Source: Kuschelorhynchus macadamiae (lineage: Eukaryota; Arthropoda; Insecta; Coleoptera; Curculionidae). Taken from it: DNA of 64,000 bases. The DNA is taken from positions 575,878-639,877 of the forward strand of contig JAUTXW010003840.1 of assembly GCA_030620095.1 (NCBI GenBank). Reading direction: 5' to 3'. This document shows, in pieces, positions 9,796 through 24,500 of the stretch; the stretch's first letter is position 1; the number at the start of each line of letters is the position of its first letter. Under the pieces are notes generated by a model, which saw nothing but the letters and a program-made list of their open reading frames with translations, searched no databases and was not told the DNA's origin. Both the position numbers and the translations under genes were made by a program.

Positions 9796-12700
9796 CTAAA
9801 ATTATAAAAAAATTTTTCGAGATATACATTTTTTTTCCGGACCGCTGCGCGCGGTACATTCGCAATTTTATCGTAAAATCTACCATATTTTTCGAAAACT
9901 TATAATCATACTAACATTTTGAAATTATTATCAGTTATAGATCAATTCTTTCTGAATCGATTGGTGAAAACCCCATTTTGATATCCATAAAGGGAAAGAA
10001 TTTACGAATATTTTCCCGAGACCTTGTAAAATCGCGAATTTTCCGATTTTCCACGGACCGTGAAAATTCAGCCGTACATCCTACGACCAAACTGATGTTA
10101 TTTTCGGTTTCTAAGGCATCAAATTAGTATCTAAACGACTTTTCAATAAAATCGAGATCCGAAAAATTTTTTGAAAATTTTCCATGTATATATGCATGGA
10201 TTTTTTTGACGGGAACATTTTTTTTTCGAAAATGCTTGGACAATATATGTTTATAAGGGTATTTTGAGCTGCTGAATGCAATAAACACATAGAAATGCAC
10301 GAGGGATTAATATTTTCGAAGGTATGACTAAATTTTCACTTTGAAATTTTTTTTCCTGAATTTCCTTTCAACTCTGCACTAACTCTTTATAATAAGTGTT
10401 AAAGTAAATAATTCTTAATAAAACAACGCAAACCGCATCCCCCTAACTTAATTACTTTTCGAGATACTAATTTTTTTCCGAACCGCTGCACGCGGTACAT
10501 TCGCAATTTTATCGTAAAATTTACCATATTTTTCGAAAACTTATAATCGTATTAAAATTTTGAAATTATTATCAGTTATAAATTAGTTCTTTCTGAATCG
10601 ATTGGTGAAAACCGCACTTTGATATCTATAAAGAGAAAAAAGTTACAAATATTTTCGCGAGACCTTGTAAAATCGCGAATCGAGAAAAAATTTTTATCCG
10701 ATCATATATGTAGATATGATGTATTTTTACTTTATATTTTATAAAAACTACTAATTAGATTTATTTTAAATTATGCCCAAAAGTCAAGTTTGGCATAGGT
10801 GGAAAGAAAATGGTAAAATATTGGCAGGAATACAGTATGATGTGGCATAATTAAAATGAAAAGACAATATACAGTGTGTATCAGCCAAATGGAATAAATT
10901 CGATAATAAATAAATGGGGGCGTGTTCGGAAAAACGCTTGGACCCGTCGATTGGTATTTTTAGTTGCTCATTTTCTCCAATAAAAACTTTTTATACAGGG
11001 TGTGTCCTGTAACAGTGGTCAATGCCAACTTTCTTATTTCAAATGCAACACCCCGGATATTATTTAATTTTTGGATTCTTTAGGAGATTCTAAACATATT
11101 TTATGTTCAATGTCCTATACCTCTCTTCAACTATTTCGGCAATATTAAGTGTTTTCAAATTTATTGCAAAAATTAAGATTAAAAAAATAAAATTATTTAT
11201 TTCTTCATAATGTATAAACAAAAGTAAAAAGTTAATTTAGGAACTGTTGAATATGCTCGCCGCGAACGTCTTGGCAAATTCCTAATCTTAAATAGAAATT
11301 TCTTCTAACGTTATTTAGCATCTCAGGCGTGACCGATCTAATCGCAAGCGTTATTCGTCTTCTTAAGTCAGCTAAGTCGAGGGGTTTAGTTTTGTATACA
11401 ACATTTTTAATATGTCCCCATAAGAAAAAGTCTAATGGCGTCAGATCAGGGGATCGCGCTGGCCATTCTATCGATCCTCGTCTCCCTATCCACCGATTTG
11501 GAAATATTCCGTTGAGGTACTGCCGGACATTAATTTGGTAATGGGGCGGTGCTCCATCTTGCTGAAACCATATCATATTCGCTGGAACTTGTGGGTTTGC
11601 TGGATCCGGATACAAATTTGTCAAAGTTGGCACGACATTATTTTGGAGCAGTGCTAAATAATTATCGCCATTCAAATTGCCGTCAATGAAAAAGGGACCT
11701 ATGATATGATCCCTAACAATTCCTGCCCAAACATTAACGTTTTCAGGATATTGAGTATGTTCTTCGCTGATCCAGTGAGGATTTTCCCTAGACCAATAGC
11801 GGCAATTTTGATGATTTACATGACCGTGAAGTGTAAAGGTGCACTCATCCGAAAACAAAACATGTTCTAATTGAATAACATTGTTATCTAACATAGCCAT
11901 CATTTGTTCACAAAAATAAGTTCTCCTATCATAATCGTCTTCCATGAGCTCCTGAGTTGGTATCACTTTATAGGGATGCATTTTATTTTCTTTTAATGTT
12001 CGAACAATCGACGAATGGCTAATATCGAACATTGCGGCGCGGCGGCTTGTCGACTAGAAATATGTGGGTCTTCCTCAAACTCAAGCATAATATCCAATTT
12101 AGTATCATCATTTATTGAATTGGCAGCTGCTTTTTTTATCTGCCTCACATGTCCAAGCTCGCGAAACTGCTTTTCTATTTTACTAATTGTCCCTTGGGAT
12201 ATATGCGGCAAATTTGGAAATTTTTCATGAAATAAGCGAGCAACTTCCACTTGCGTTCGTGTGTTATCTCCATAACCAATCATTTGTAGAATTGTTATTT
12301 TATGCATTTCTGTTAAATGAACCTTTTTTCTGATATTAGGTATTATGCAGTTAACGAAATTCAAAAGACTATGACACTGACACTGACAACTACTGTCTTG
12401 CAAAGAGAAAGGCCAGGCATTTTACACAAAAGTAAACAAAACTTAAAAGTAAACAAAACTGGCTCTTTTTGTTCCATATCAATAAAAAGGAACGCTAAAA
12501 TGGTTTTTGCTTACATTCTTAATATGAAGACCTAAATGATAAATAAGTATTGAGTGTTGTAGCGAATTTTTGTAATCAAATAAATAGTTCAGTAACCAGA
12601 GCCACTTTCATGAATAATAATAAATTCGAAATAAATAAAATAAAAATAAATTTCAAAACACTTAATATTGCCGAAATAGTTGAAGATAGGTATAGGATAT

Positions 12701-15455
12701 TGAACATAAAATATCTTTAGAATCTCCTAAAGAATCCAAAAATTAAATAATATCCGGGGTGTTGCATTTGAAATAAGAAAGTTGGCATTGACCACTGTTA
12801 CAGGACACACCCTGTATAAAAAGTTTTTATTGGAGAAAATGAGCAACTAAAAATACCAATCGACGGGTCCAAGCGTTTTTCCGAACACGCCCCCATTTAT
12901 TTATTGTCGAATTTATTCAATTTGGCTGATACACACTGTATATAAAATTAAAATTAAGATTGGTTGTGCGCCTCCTTATCTGTGCAATAAGGTTATGTAT
13001 AATAATGACGTGCATAGCTATAACACTAGGCAGCAGAATAACTTGGAACTAGAATGGGTCAAAACTCTATTTTCTTCAAGGGATTTGATATGTTTAATAA
13101 GCTACCAGATTTCATAAAACATTGTCAATCTGTTTATTGTTTTAAGAAACAGCTCAAGGCATATACTTTGGAGAAATGTAATTTATGTGTTACGCCTTGA
13201 ATGGCATTTACTGTTAGTTTGGATTTTATTTTATATTTGTTGTTTCTGCCTTAAATGTTTTTTTTTCTGACTTTTAAAATTAGTCTAGTTGTGTGTAGTT
13301 TATTTAGTTTAACTTAATGGATTTTCATTTATTTTTAATTGACTTGACTATTACTAGTGGAATGATTAGATTTATTATTATAATTATTGTTCTTGTGTTA
13401 AATGTTTTCTTTTTGACTTGTAAAAATGTTATTTCTTTTATAAGTAGTTTGATTTAATTCATCTTATGTAGTTTTAAGTCGTTTAACTTACTCTACTAGT
13501 GGAACATTAGTTACAAATGCATATATTTATCTTTTTACTTCAAAATTGTATATTTGGTAATTAGTTTTTATAAGCTAAATAAACGATTCAATAACATGTA
13601 ACACATAGATACTGAACTACCTTGGATTATACTTCACTGTTCCTAACAAATGGAAAAAAATCACAACGAGGGAAGTTCTGGGTAAAAGAAATTACCGATT
13701 TTTTAAATTTGTTCATGTTTTTACTTCCCTCGTAAAGGGGAAGTGTAATCGTGAAAAAATTACTCTCCGTTCTAGATGACGAAAAACCATGTTTTCTCAA
13801 TTCCGTCGGTCTGTCTGTTCGCGACGTAGTTAAAAAACTACTTATCCGATTGACTTCAAATTTTGATCAAAAATTAAGGGTCATATGGGGATGACCTGGT
13901 AACATTTTGGTAAAAATCCAATATGGCTGAACAAAATGGCGGTCTAGTGAAGTGTTGAAAAATATTTAATAAAAAATTGCACATCCAATTTATCTCAAAT
14001 TTTGCAAAAACATCAAGTGTTGTGTTGAAATCATAATCATGAATCCAAGATGGCGGCATACTAAAATATCATTTATTATTAATCTCTCTCTTAACATTTC
14101 GAAATGTAAAGTGTTCCGTTTTCAAAAATGTATTAATCCCATACCCTCCACAGATAACGTAAACCTTGAAGTTGTTAGTTCTTTCACGGACCTAGGCGTT
14201 ATTTTTGATGAAAATATAACTTTTAATCTATATATTGATAACACCGTACTCAAGGGTTTTAGACTACTGAGTTTTATAAAGCGACATAAGAAACACGTAA
14301 CTGATACCAAAGCAATTGGGTGTCTCTATAACTCATTGGTATGTAGCGTTCTAGAATATTGTTGTACAATATGGAGTCCATCATCATCCCATATCAAGAT
14401 CTGTCATCTAATACTAGAGGTCTTCTTTGCGGCCGTCAAACCCTTGAATTTAGAAGAAAAAAGGCACTGCTGGTATTTTTGCATAAATTGGTGAATGGGG
14501 TATTGACTGAAGTGCTGCTTGGATCAGTCCCGTTTTTAGTGCCTATTAGAAGAACAAGACAATCACAGCTGTTTGTCGAAAGGTACCACCGAACAAATTA
14601 TGGGTTTAGTGCATTTGTTGACCTACTAGTTTACAATTACAATTGTCACTTCTCAGAATATGATATTTTCAGCTAGAAAAGCAGTTAACCAGATTGGTTT
14701 TGTGATGTTTTTTGGCACATATTGATGTTCGTTTTTGTTTATGTAGTTGGGTAGTTTTATTATTATTCATTATTCATTATTCAATTATCATTATATCATT
14801 ATTTTACTTCAATTGAAAATATTTCTTATCGGTAATTTTTGTCATTATACGAATATGGAGCACCCGTTCGAAGACTTCGGAGAACACAGTCAATAGTGAG
14901 ATTGGCCTGTAGTTGTTGATGTCAGTTTGATTTCCCTTCTTGTGAACTGGTATTACAGTAGCCACCTTGAGAGTTGAAAGGACACTTCTGGTTTTTAGGG
15001 ATGTATTCATAAGTGTTTTTAAAGGTTTTACTATTTCATTACAGACACCCTTAATGACTGCTGCAGGAAAACCACAGATTCCAACTGTTTTTGTATTCTG
15101 CTGTCCCCTAATAATGTTCTGAACCTCTCCCTCTGTTGTTGGTCCCAAAAATATTGTCTGTTCAATTAGTAGGGGTAAAGTCAAAGTCAAAAAAAGTCTA
15201 AATACAAAATCACTGACAAAACTAAGCAAACAAAGATAAATCAGAATAAAAATATAAAAAGGTATGAACTTCTTTGCCCTATTTATAGAACACAGTACTT
15301 ACAAAATTGAACTAAAAACTAGAAAATTATAATAAAACATTTTTTGATTATAATAAAAAGCTTAAAAGTTATTATAAAAACACGCGATGTAAAAAAAAAC
15401 AATAGTGGAATTGAGACAAACAAAACATTCAAATTAAAAAGTAAGCAAACACATG

Positions 15456-15511
<56 letters not shown>

Positions 15512-18500
15512 TAGACAAAACAATATTTAATAAAATAAAAAGAAAGTAAAGTTAAAATATGTCTGTAAAATATTCAATTGTATAATAGGCCTTGCCAATT
15601 AAAAGTTTTTTAACATCCTTAAATAAAGAAACTAGGGTCAAAGGGCTTAAACAAAGTCCTGCAGGAATCTCGGGTCCCAGCTTTAGACATATATCTGATA
15701 GCTCTTTTTTGTAAAACAAATGTAGAGTTTAGCAGATAGTTAGGGCAGCTTCCCCAGAAACACAATCCATAGCGCAAATGGGACTCTATCAAGGCATGAT
15801 ATACACTCTTTGCTACTGATATACTCCCGTGAAACAATTTTAAGCGCATAGCAACCTTTTGCGATTTTGGAGTTCACATTTAAAATATGTTTTTCAAATT
15901 TGAGCTTATTATCAATATAGAGACCCAAGAACTTCTTAACATTTAAGGTACCTATTGGTTGTTCATTCATTTTGACACCATCTAGTGAGCATTTGAAAGA
16001 TATAATGTTTGTCTTTGTTATGTTCAATGTAAGTGAATTTGAATTACACCAGTGTTTTATTTGATCCAAATCCCTTCTAACAATTTGCTCCAACTGGTTG
16101 GGATCACGGTGGTGCCATAAGACAGTTGTGTCATCTGCAAACATTGTGAATGAACCCTGGATATCGATTAATGGCAGATCATTTACATATAGCAGAAAAA
16201 GCAATGGGCCCAAAACCGACCCTTGCGGAACACCTGCAGAAATGTTTAACCTGTTAGACTGGTCATTATTGACACTTACAATCTGACACCGGTCATCCAA
16301 GTAGGAACGAAACCAAGCATAGGCCCTCCCCCTAAACTTCAAGCTTTCTGAGCAATACTCCATGATCAACACAGTCAAAAGCCTTAGTTAGATCAGAGAA
16401 TATCGCAGCAGCAACCTCTTCGTCATTCAAACGTCCATACAACACCCCCAGAAAATTGAATATAGCATCATCTGTAGACAACGATGATTGAAACCCAAAT
16501 TGTTGTATGTTGAGAATATTATGTTTTTTTAAAATGAATAGCATCCTGTTTTTCATGAGTTTCTCTATAACTTTAGACAAGGTGGGTAACAGAGAAATCG
16601 GTCTAAAATTGGATGGAGAATCGGTGATTGGTGATTTTGCACAGTTACTACTCAGTTTTCTTTCTGCTGCACCACTAAAGCATTCTCGAAAGACATCAGC
16701 AACATTTTTCATTTGAGACAATTTTTCCACCTATATGAAGCTGTATTGACATATGACATTTTTTCCCTTGCAGATCGTCGTTAATAATGTTCTATATTTC
16801 TTGCTTTTATTATCAGTCATTTATTTTGTTTTGATTGTATTCTGTCTTCATTTGTTCCAGATATGTCCTATATTCCTTCTTTTTTGCCTTTTTTCAATAT
16901 CTTTGTTTTTGGTTCTTTTTGCCAGGTCATAGAAATCTTTGAGTTCTTGTTTTTTTATATGAACGTCATTTGTTATCCATTGTGGTTTCTTGTGTCTCTG
17001 AGATATTTTCTTTATTGGGCATGATACATTAAAGTTCCATATAATAGTGATGATGTGCTTTGAACAATTTAAAATCCAATCTATTGACTAGCATTGAAGT
17101 TCTTGAAAAAAAACAATAAAGTGTATATTTTGGATTTGAAAAATTGTAGGTCAAATTGTTTTCTCTACAAGAGCTGAATGCTGTTAACGGGAAAAATCAT
17201 TAAAGCAAATTTAGTTGATAGTTCCGTTCAGTGCCAGTTTGAAGGGACTAAATCTGTATTTGGGCACTTGGCTGGTGATGGCTCAGTTGCTCAAGCCACA
17301 TTAATCACTAAGCCGGATGAAAAGTTAACAGAGATCTTAATTTTATCTGATGGGTTAGGTAGAGACTTTAATGTTATATTGGAGCATCTTTTATCCAAAT
17401 ATCCTAAAAGTAGATATAACACTCAACAAATAATTGTTTGCAGTGTTCAAAATCTCACTCAAGGGTTCTCAAAGGACGATTTTATCATCGTAGTGGCGGG
17501 CTATAACCACTTCTTAAATGATAGATTTTTACCTGCTAAATATCTTTTGGACTTGGCAGAGATGTGTTCACATTCAAACTTTGTTTTTGTTTAATACAAA
17601 GTTTAATACAAAAGTTAAATACCTTCTTGATAGAATTAATTTTAGGTCTGTAAATAATGTATGATTTATTGATAACAACTCATCAAAAGGTAATGCCCTG
17701 CTCAGTGTTGTCAATAAGCAAAAAAATCTTATTTTTGTTATTTTGGTGAAACTTGATACTTGTTCTATATCTCTAAATAATAATATCACTGAATTATCTC
17801 CTGTGTTGGAGAATGACATAATTGAGCATAAGATTGATATTCTCACACCTTCTGTTAATCCTTTACATGATGGTGCCACTGACAAAAGCTTTGTTGAAAA
17901 TTTTTTATAGTTTAAGGAGGATAATAAAAAAAATAATTTTAAGGATTCTGTTAGCATAAATAAGTCTGACATTTCTGTGATATTATTAAACATTCAATCG
18001 TTAAGGAACAAATATGATGACCTCTATGTGTTTCTAGAGAGTAATAATTTACCTGATATAATACTTATTACTGAACACTGGTTAAAGCCAGGCCAGTGTT
18101 TTCTCGTTTCAGAATATACTCCAATTTCTACATTCTGTAGGGAAAGTGTTTTACATGGAGGTACGTTGGTTTTAGTTAAGAATAAGTCATATTTTAATAA
18201 CAAATATGTCAATGTTAATAAATTTAATTATTTGTTGGAGGAATGTATTTTTGAATTCTCGCTGTGCTTTTGCAGGCGTAATAACTTGCATATTTTATGT
18301 TTGTACCGTTCACCTTCAGCTCAGGTTTATGAATTTTAATGAATTATCCTAGCTGGTGACCTTAACATCAACTTTGATGATAAACATTCAATTAATACTG
18401 TTTTGCTTGTAAGTTTGCTCACAACTTACGGTTTGGAAATGCATACTGACTCACCTACTCGTGTATCTAGAACTTTACCCACTACTATTGATTACTTCTG

Positions 18501-21500
18501 CTTAAACATTAATGTTACATCTTGCTCAGTCATAGATGCTGGCCTTTCTGACCACAAGGCTATGTGTTGTACATTTTCTGGTATGTTGGCTGAGATTAAT
18601 AATAAATGCTGTCATGGTAGAATCTTTAGTCAGGCAAATTTTGATGCATTTCGGCATATTTGTCTTAATGTCAATTGGCTGGGTATAGAAGTCTCCACAG
18701 CCATTCACAACATTTCAAAATGTTTTACTAGACGTCTTTAACCGGGCTTTTCCATTGCGTCAGTTAAAGCATAGGAAAAAGAAACGAAAACTGGGGCTGA
18801 CTAAAGGATTGAAAATATCTGCAGCTAATATATTCTGATAATTTAGATTTTATTTCGTATTGCAATAGATATCGTAGGATTTACCGTAGACTAGTAAATG
18901 CTGCAAAAAATTGTTATTATGAAAACCGACTTTCACCTGCTAAGAACAGACAGAAAGAGAGTTGATGCATTATTAACGAAATGCAAAATAAATCTAATAG
19001 GTCTGGTCCTTATAGTGACATTGATCCAGATACATTAAACAGTTTTTATTGCAGTATTGCAGAAAAATTGGTCCAGAATTTGGCTGTGGGAGTTGATCCT
19101 CTTTCTTATTTGAAAGATTTATCTGTGCCTGGTTCTTTTTATTTTTTCCCCACACATAACCAGGAGATTAGAGAGACTCTTCTTAGTATAAAAAACAAGA
19201 AAGCTTGTGGAGAGGACAAGATTTCAGCTGAAGTTCTCTTAAAGTTGCCAGAAGGTGCTTTGGATGTCCTCGCTTTTGCAATTAATGATTCCTGGTCTAA
19301 AGGAGTTTTTCCTTCATGCCTAAAATCGGCAATAGTGATTCCCTTGCATAAGGGCGGGGATCTCAGTGAGCTCTCGAATTTTCGTCCAATTTCTCTTTTG
19401 TCTAAGGTTTCCAAGGTTATTGAGAAAGTTGCTAAGAAGAGATTGTGTGAGTATCTTGAGACATTTCATTTACTTACCTTGAATCAGTTTGGATTTCAGA
19501 ATGCAAAAGGGACGCACGATGCAATTTTTGGTTTTCTCGAGGGTGTCTACACTAACATCAATCACGGAGAGGCGGTGGCAGCGGTTTTCTGTGATCTCTC
19601 AAAAGCTTTTGATTATGTCGATCACAGAATATTGCTGTCTAAGCTCGAGTTGTATGGTTTCAGGGGCTCGGCGCTGTTGTGGTTTTCTTCATACCTTTCA
19701 GGTCGAAGCCAATCTGTAACTACTTCCGAAAGGCGATCTTCGTCATTGAGCATAAATTGTGGGGTTCCGACAGGGTGTGTTTTAGGTCCTCTTTTGTTCT
19801 TAATTTATATTAATGATTTTGTGAAAGTTAACATATCAGGAAAATTTACCTTATTTGCGGACGACACCTCGATTGTTTGGCATAATAAAGAGATTGCTCA
19901 GCTAAGGAAAATTATAACTCAAGACTTGCTGGAGGTTAAAAGATGGTGTGATTCACACCAACTTTCCTTCAATTTGACGAAGACTAATGTTGTTGGTTTT
20001 AGGTGTGACATGCCGAACTTGCAGTTGGACAGTGTTACGATCCTTGACAGCCATGTGACAAGGTTTTTGGTGGTTTTTTGTTGATAAAAATTTACGCTTC
20101 GAGGATCACATTTTAAATTTGATCAAGAAACTCTCTTCTGGCTGCTTTACAATCAGAATTGCAAGAAATGAACTCGGAATGGCAGTGGCACGTACCGTTT
20201 ACTTTGCCTTATTTGAATCGCACCTCAGATATGGGATTCCATTCTGGGGTTTTAGTAGTCAATATCTGTTAAACATCTTGTTTGTGCAGCAGAAGAAAGC
20301 TGTTCGCTTTATTGCTGGTGTGGGTCTAAGAGAATCCTGCAGACCTCATTTTCTGTCACAAAAAATCCTGACTCTTAACTCTTTATTTATCCTCGAAACA
20401 GCATGTCTAATCTTTAAATACCGAGAAAATATACAGCGTCCTGCAGGTCAACGAAACACCAGACAAGCTTTGGATTTGCCTTTGCCAGTGCCTACTACTG
20501 CTTTGACTAAGAATTCTTTGATTTATTGGGTCATTAAAACAATTTAAAAGAAGTCTTAAAAAAGTATTGTTAGGCAAAGCCTACTATAACCTTGCCGAAT
20601 TTTATGCTGACCCTATTGCCTAATCTGTCTGGTTGCATATGTTATCTATCTTATGTTCTTTTTTCAGCTGTACTGTTTTGCACATACTTGTATTTACTAT
20701 GTATTTTATATTGTTCAGCTTGTTTAATGTTTTAAGATTTTTTTGTATACTATTAGACATTATATTATTTTGTAGTATGCTTTGTCAATGGAAATCGCAT
20801 TTCCTCGATAATAAAGTATTTTGAGTTTGAGTTTAGAGTTTGACATGCAAACTCGATTTAAGATTTATTTAATAATATATACGTTACAGGTTAAAACCCA
20901 AATAGTATAAAAGTAACACAGCAAAATACACACAAACATAATACATAATACATGTACACTATACAATATTAGAAAGTTACAGAATTAGTGAAGAGAAAAA
21001 AAAGACAAATATCAAAACAGGTATAAAGTAAAGTACTACATACTATAACAGACAAAAGAAATCTAATTAATCAACACATCTTGCAAAATTGCCTTAATTT
21101 TATTTTTAAAACACGTGTTGGTGCAATGAATGTTGAAGTCATGTGGTATAAAATGGTTAAAGTGGTCCATAAAGCGATTTATAGGCTCATTTCTTCCAGC
21201 ATCCATCCTAAAAGGTCTTAGGGAGAACATTTCATTCAGACGCGTTGGCCTGGCTGGTGCCCGAAACCTCAGTTCACCAAGCAGTGATGGACTGTCTACA
21301 TGATTGTTCATGATTTTGTGTCCGAATGATAGATTTAACACTATTCGGCGAGACTCCAAAGTGTCCATACCAAGAAGACGTAATCGCTCCCTCTAGTCTA
21401 TTAATGTTGGATCAATTCTCAGCTTCTTCAGAAGAAAGCTGGCAAATTTAGATTAAACCCTTTCAATTCTTTTTATATGGATTCGGTAGAGAGGAGACCA

Positions 21501-24500
21501 TACTATGCTGCAATATTCCAAATGACTCCGAACCAAACCGGAAAATATGGATTTCAGGGCTTCAATATCCTTGAAATCCCAACACTGTCGCATGATGAAG
21601 CCGACCATCTTAAAAGCCTTTGATATGACTCCGTCAATATGATTTTTGAACCTCAACTCACTGTCCATAATAACACCCAGATTGTTGACCATAGATACCC
21701 TTTCTAGTAATTTTTCATTGATGTTGTAATTGTGGATGATAGGCTGTTTCTTCCTTGTGAAGGTTATAATTTTAGTTTTAGAACTATTTAGGGACAATCT
21801 ACTCCATTTCACAATCTTATAAATTTCGTCCTGCAATTTTATGTTGTCGTTGGTATCTGCAATAGTCCTGTAGATTTTGAGGTCATCTGCGAAGAACAGA
21901 AACAAACAATTCTCGAACACACCTGATAAATCGTTGATAAATATAAGAAACAAAATTGGACCCCAGTGTGAACCTTGAGGAACACCCGAGTGAACTTGGA
22001 TATCATCTGAAAGTGATCCGTTGAATTTGACTTGCTGTGTCCGACCAGTAAGGTAGCTTTTCAACCACGACAGGAGTGGATCCTCAATACCGTGAAACTT
22101 TAGCTTGCTCAGTAGGAGGTTGTGATCAACTTAGTCAAAGGCCTTCTTAAAATCAAAATATATCGCATCGACCTGAGAATTTGCGTCGAGGGCTTGTGCA
22201 ATATAGCTGCAATAAACCGTCAGGTTCACCTCGCACGATCTATGAGTTATAAAACCGTGTTGGTGCTGCGAGAGTATTCCACGAAAAGCCTCTGTAATGT
22301 GATCTGCAACGACTGAATCCAACACTTTTGCGAAACATGCCAGACCGGATATTGGACGATAGTTGGATATATCAGACCTTTTCCCGTTGTTAAAAATAGT
22401 ACTGACTATTGCTCTCTTCCAAATTGTAGGGAAAGTTCCGGAGTTGACCAACAGTCTAAAGATACAGCTTAATGGGAGTGTCAATGTAGGACCACAATTT
22501 TTCACAAACAGTGGTGGTATGTCGTCTGTACCCGTACTCTTGTTTGCATCCAATTCAACCAGTTTTTTAAAAACGGTATCGCTGGTTATTTGAGTATTAC
22601 ACATGTTTATATTGGAGATGTTGCTGAATTCTTGGGATTCTTATCTCATGCATTTGTAAATTGAAGCGAGACAGCAAATTCTCTATTGAAACACTATTCT
22701 CATCTTCATAATCAACATTAAAATTCCCTGAAAGAACTATGGAACAACAGGCGTTTGATAATAGAACGAAATAGTGAATTAAACAATAAAAAGAGAATAA
22801 GGCATACTAAAAAGTAAAATTGAACAATTATTTTTAAAAAATTTTCCATTACTTACCTTTATTAATCCTAAATTAACCAAAATACTATTATTCACTATGG
22901 ACAAAGCGTCGTGTTTCTGGCCCCAAGTAAACAGTTCCTTATATAAATTTTCAGCTATTTTTGTAGAATATTCTGCTACTTGCGGCTTAGAGCTATCACT
23001 TAATGCCGCCACTTTCATAAGCACACTTATGAAGCTGTCCACCTCGATACAACCATTTTTCTAAAAATGAAAATATCCACAAATTAAGACTTTTAAAGAC
23101 AAAAACTGGTCTGGTTCTATAATGATATTGTCTATATTTTATGCTTAGGTTCATGTATGAGCCTTTCTTGTTTGTAAACATTTTTTATTTTACTTTTTTT
23201 TTTTGTAAGTTTTAAATATTAATTACGATTTATGTTACCATGTTAGTGTTTTTTTCTTTCTCTTATTTCTAAGTTCTGTTATGTGTATTAGATTCTGTTA
23301 TGTATTTTAAATCTTTATGTTGGACGCATCTTACATTATATCTCCTTTTCGAAATAATTTAATTATAATTAATTGTATTATTCTTTAGAGCTTTGTCAAT
23401 AAGAACAGTTTCTTTTGATAATAAAGCATATTTTGACTTTGAGGTACATTTTATTACACAATCCAATTATTTATTGGATATGATGGAATAGAATCCCTAC
23501 CTGTGTCTTTGCACAATTTTTTACCACTGTAAATAATACCAAACAATGCATTAAACAGAAGATAAGAGGCACACATACCTTAGCTTCTTGCAAAATTAAC
23601 TGCTCCCGATTATCTCCCAACAGTAAAAGATTCTGGGCACTTGGATCTTTAAGGAATTCTTCAGCAGATATTTTCGAACTGACATTTTCAATCTAAAAAC
23701 AATATTGTTCACCTGAAGCCACAAATCATGATTCTAAGCATGAAACAGTTACGAAAAATTAAAAAATAGTTTTAAATTAATGTAGGTAACTCAATTTTTT
23801 TTAATTAACTTTAATAGAGACTCTTCAATTAAGTAGGTCAGGAAAGAAATAATTAAGAAAATTTTATAAACTAACACCAAACATTATACTCAATAGTTTA
23901 ATATTGAAATATTTTGACTCACTTCCACAATTTTTCTTTCTTCGTCTGACTTTTCATCTTCACTTGGATCGGTTTCTTCTTCTGAAACATTACTTTCATC
24001 CCCCGATTCTTCTTCTGATTCATTATCGTCCAATGATCCGAGGGTGTTTAGTTTTCCTGTAAAACATCATAAATATGACAGTGATAGAACTTAGACTGAT
24101 AATTTAATATCAGGTAAATTTATTTAAAAAAATTTTTACCACTCATAACTCACCAATTTCTTTAAGTTTCGTCCTAATATCTTCTGCCCCTTTGTCGCCA
24201 AATTGATTTCCATCCAGTATCAAATTTTTCAGTTTGCTCTTGTTGGTCATAGCATTAGCCAAAGCGACTCCGCCCGGCTTTTTTATTTCGTTATATCCTA
24301 ATATTAGTTCTTCTAAGTTTTCATGGCCCGATTTTAAACCTGAAAAAAAAACTACAGTGAAAAACCCACCCTACCAATTCTGAAAAATAACACAGGTCAA
24401 CACACATTTTGGTGCCTGTGATTTTTTTAACTGTTCCTGGGTAATTTTTGGATGCAGAATGTAAAAAAGTTCTCAGATTTTGTCTATCAGATCTAGTTTT

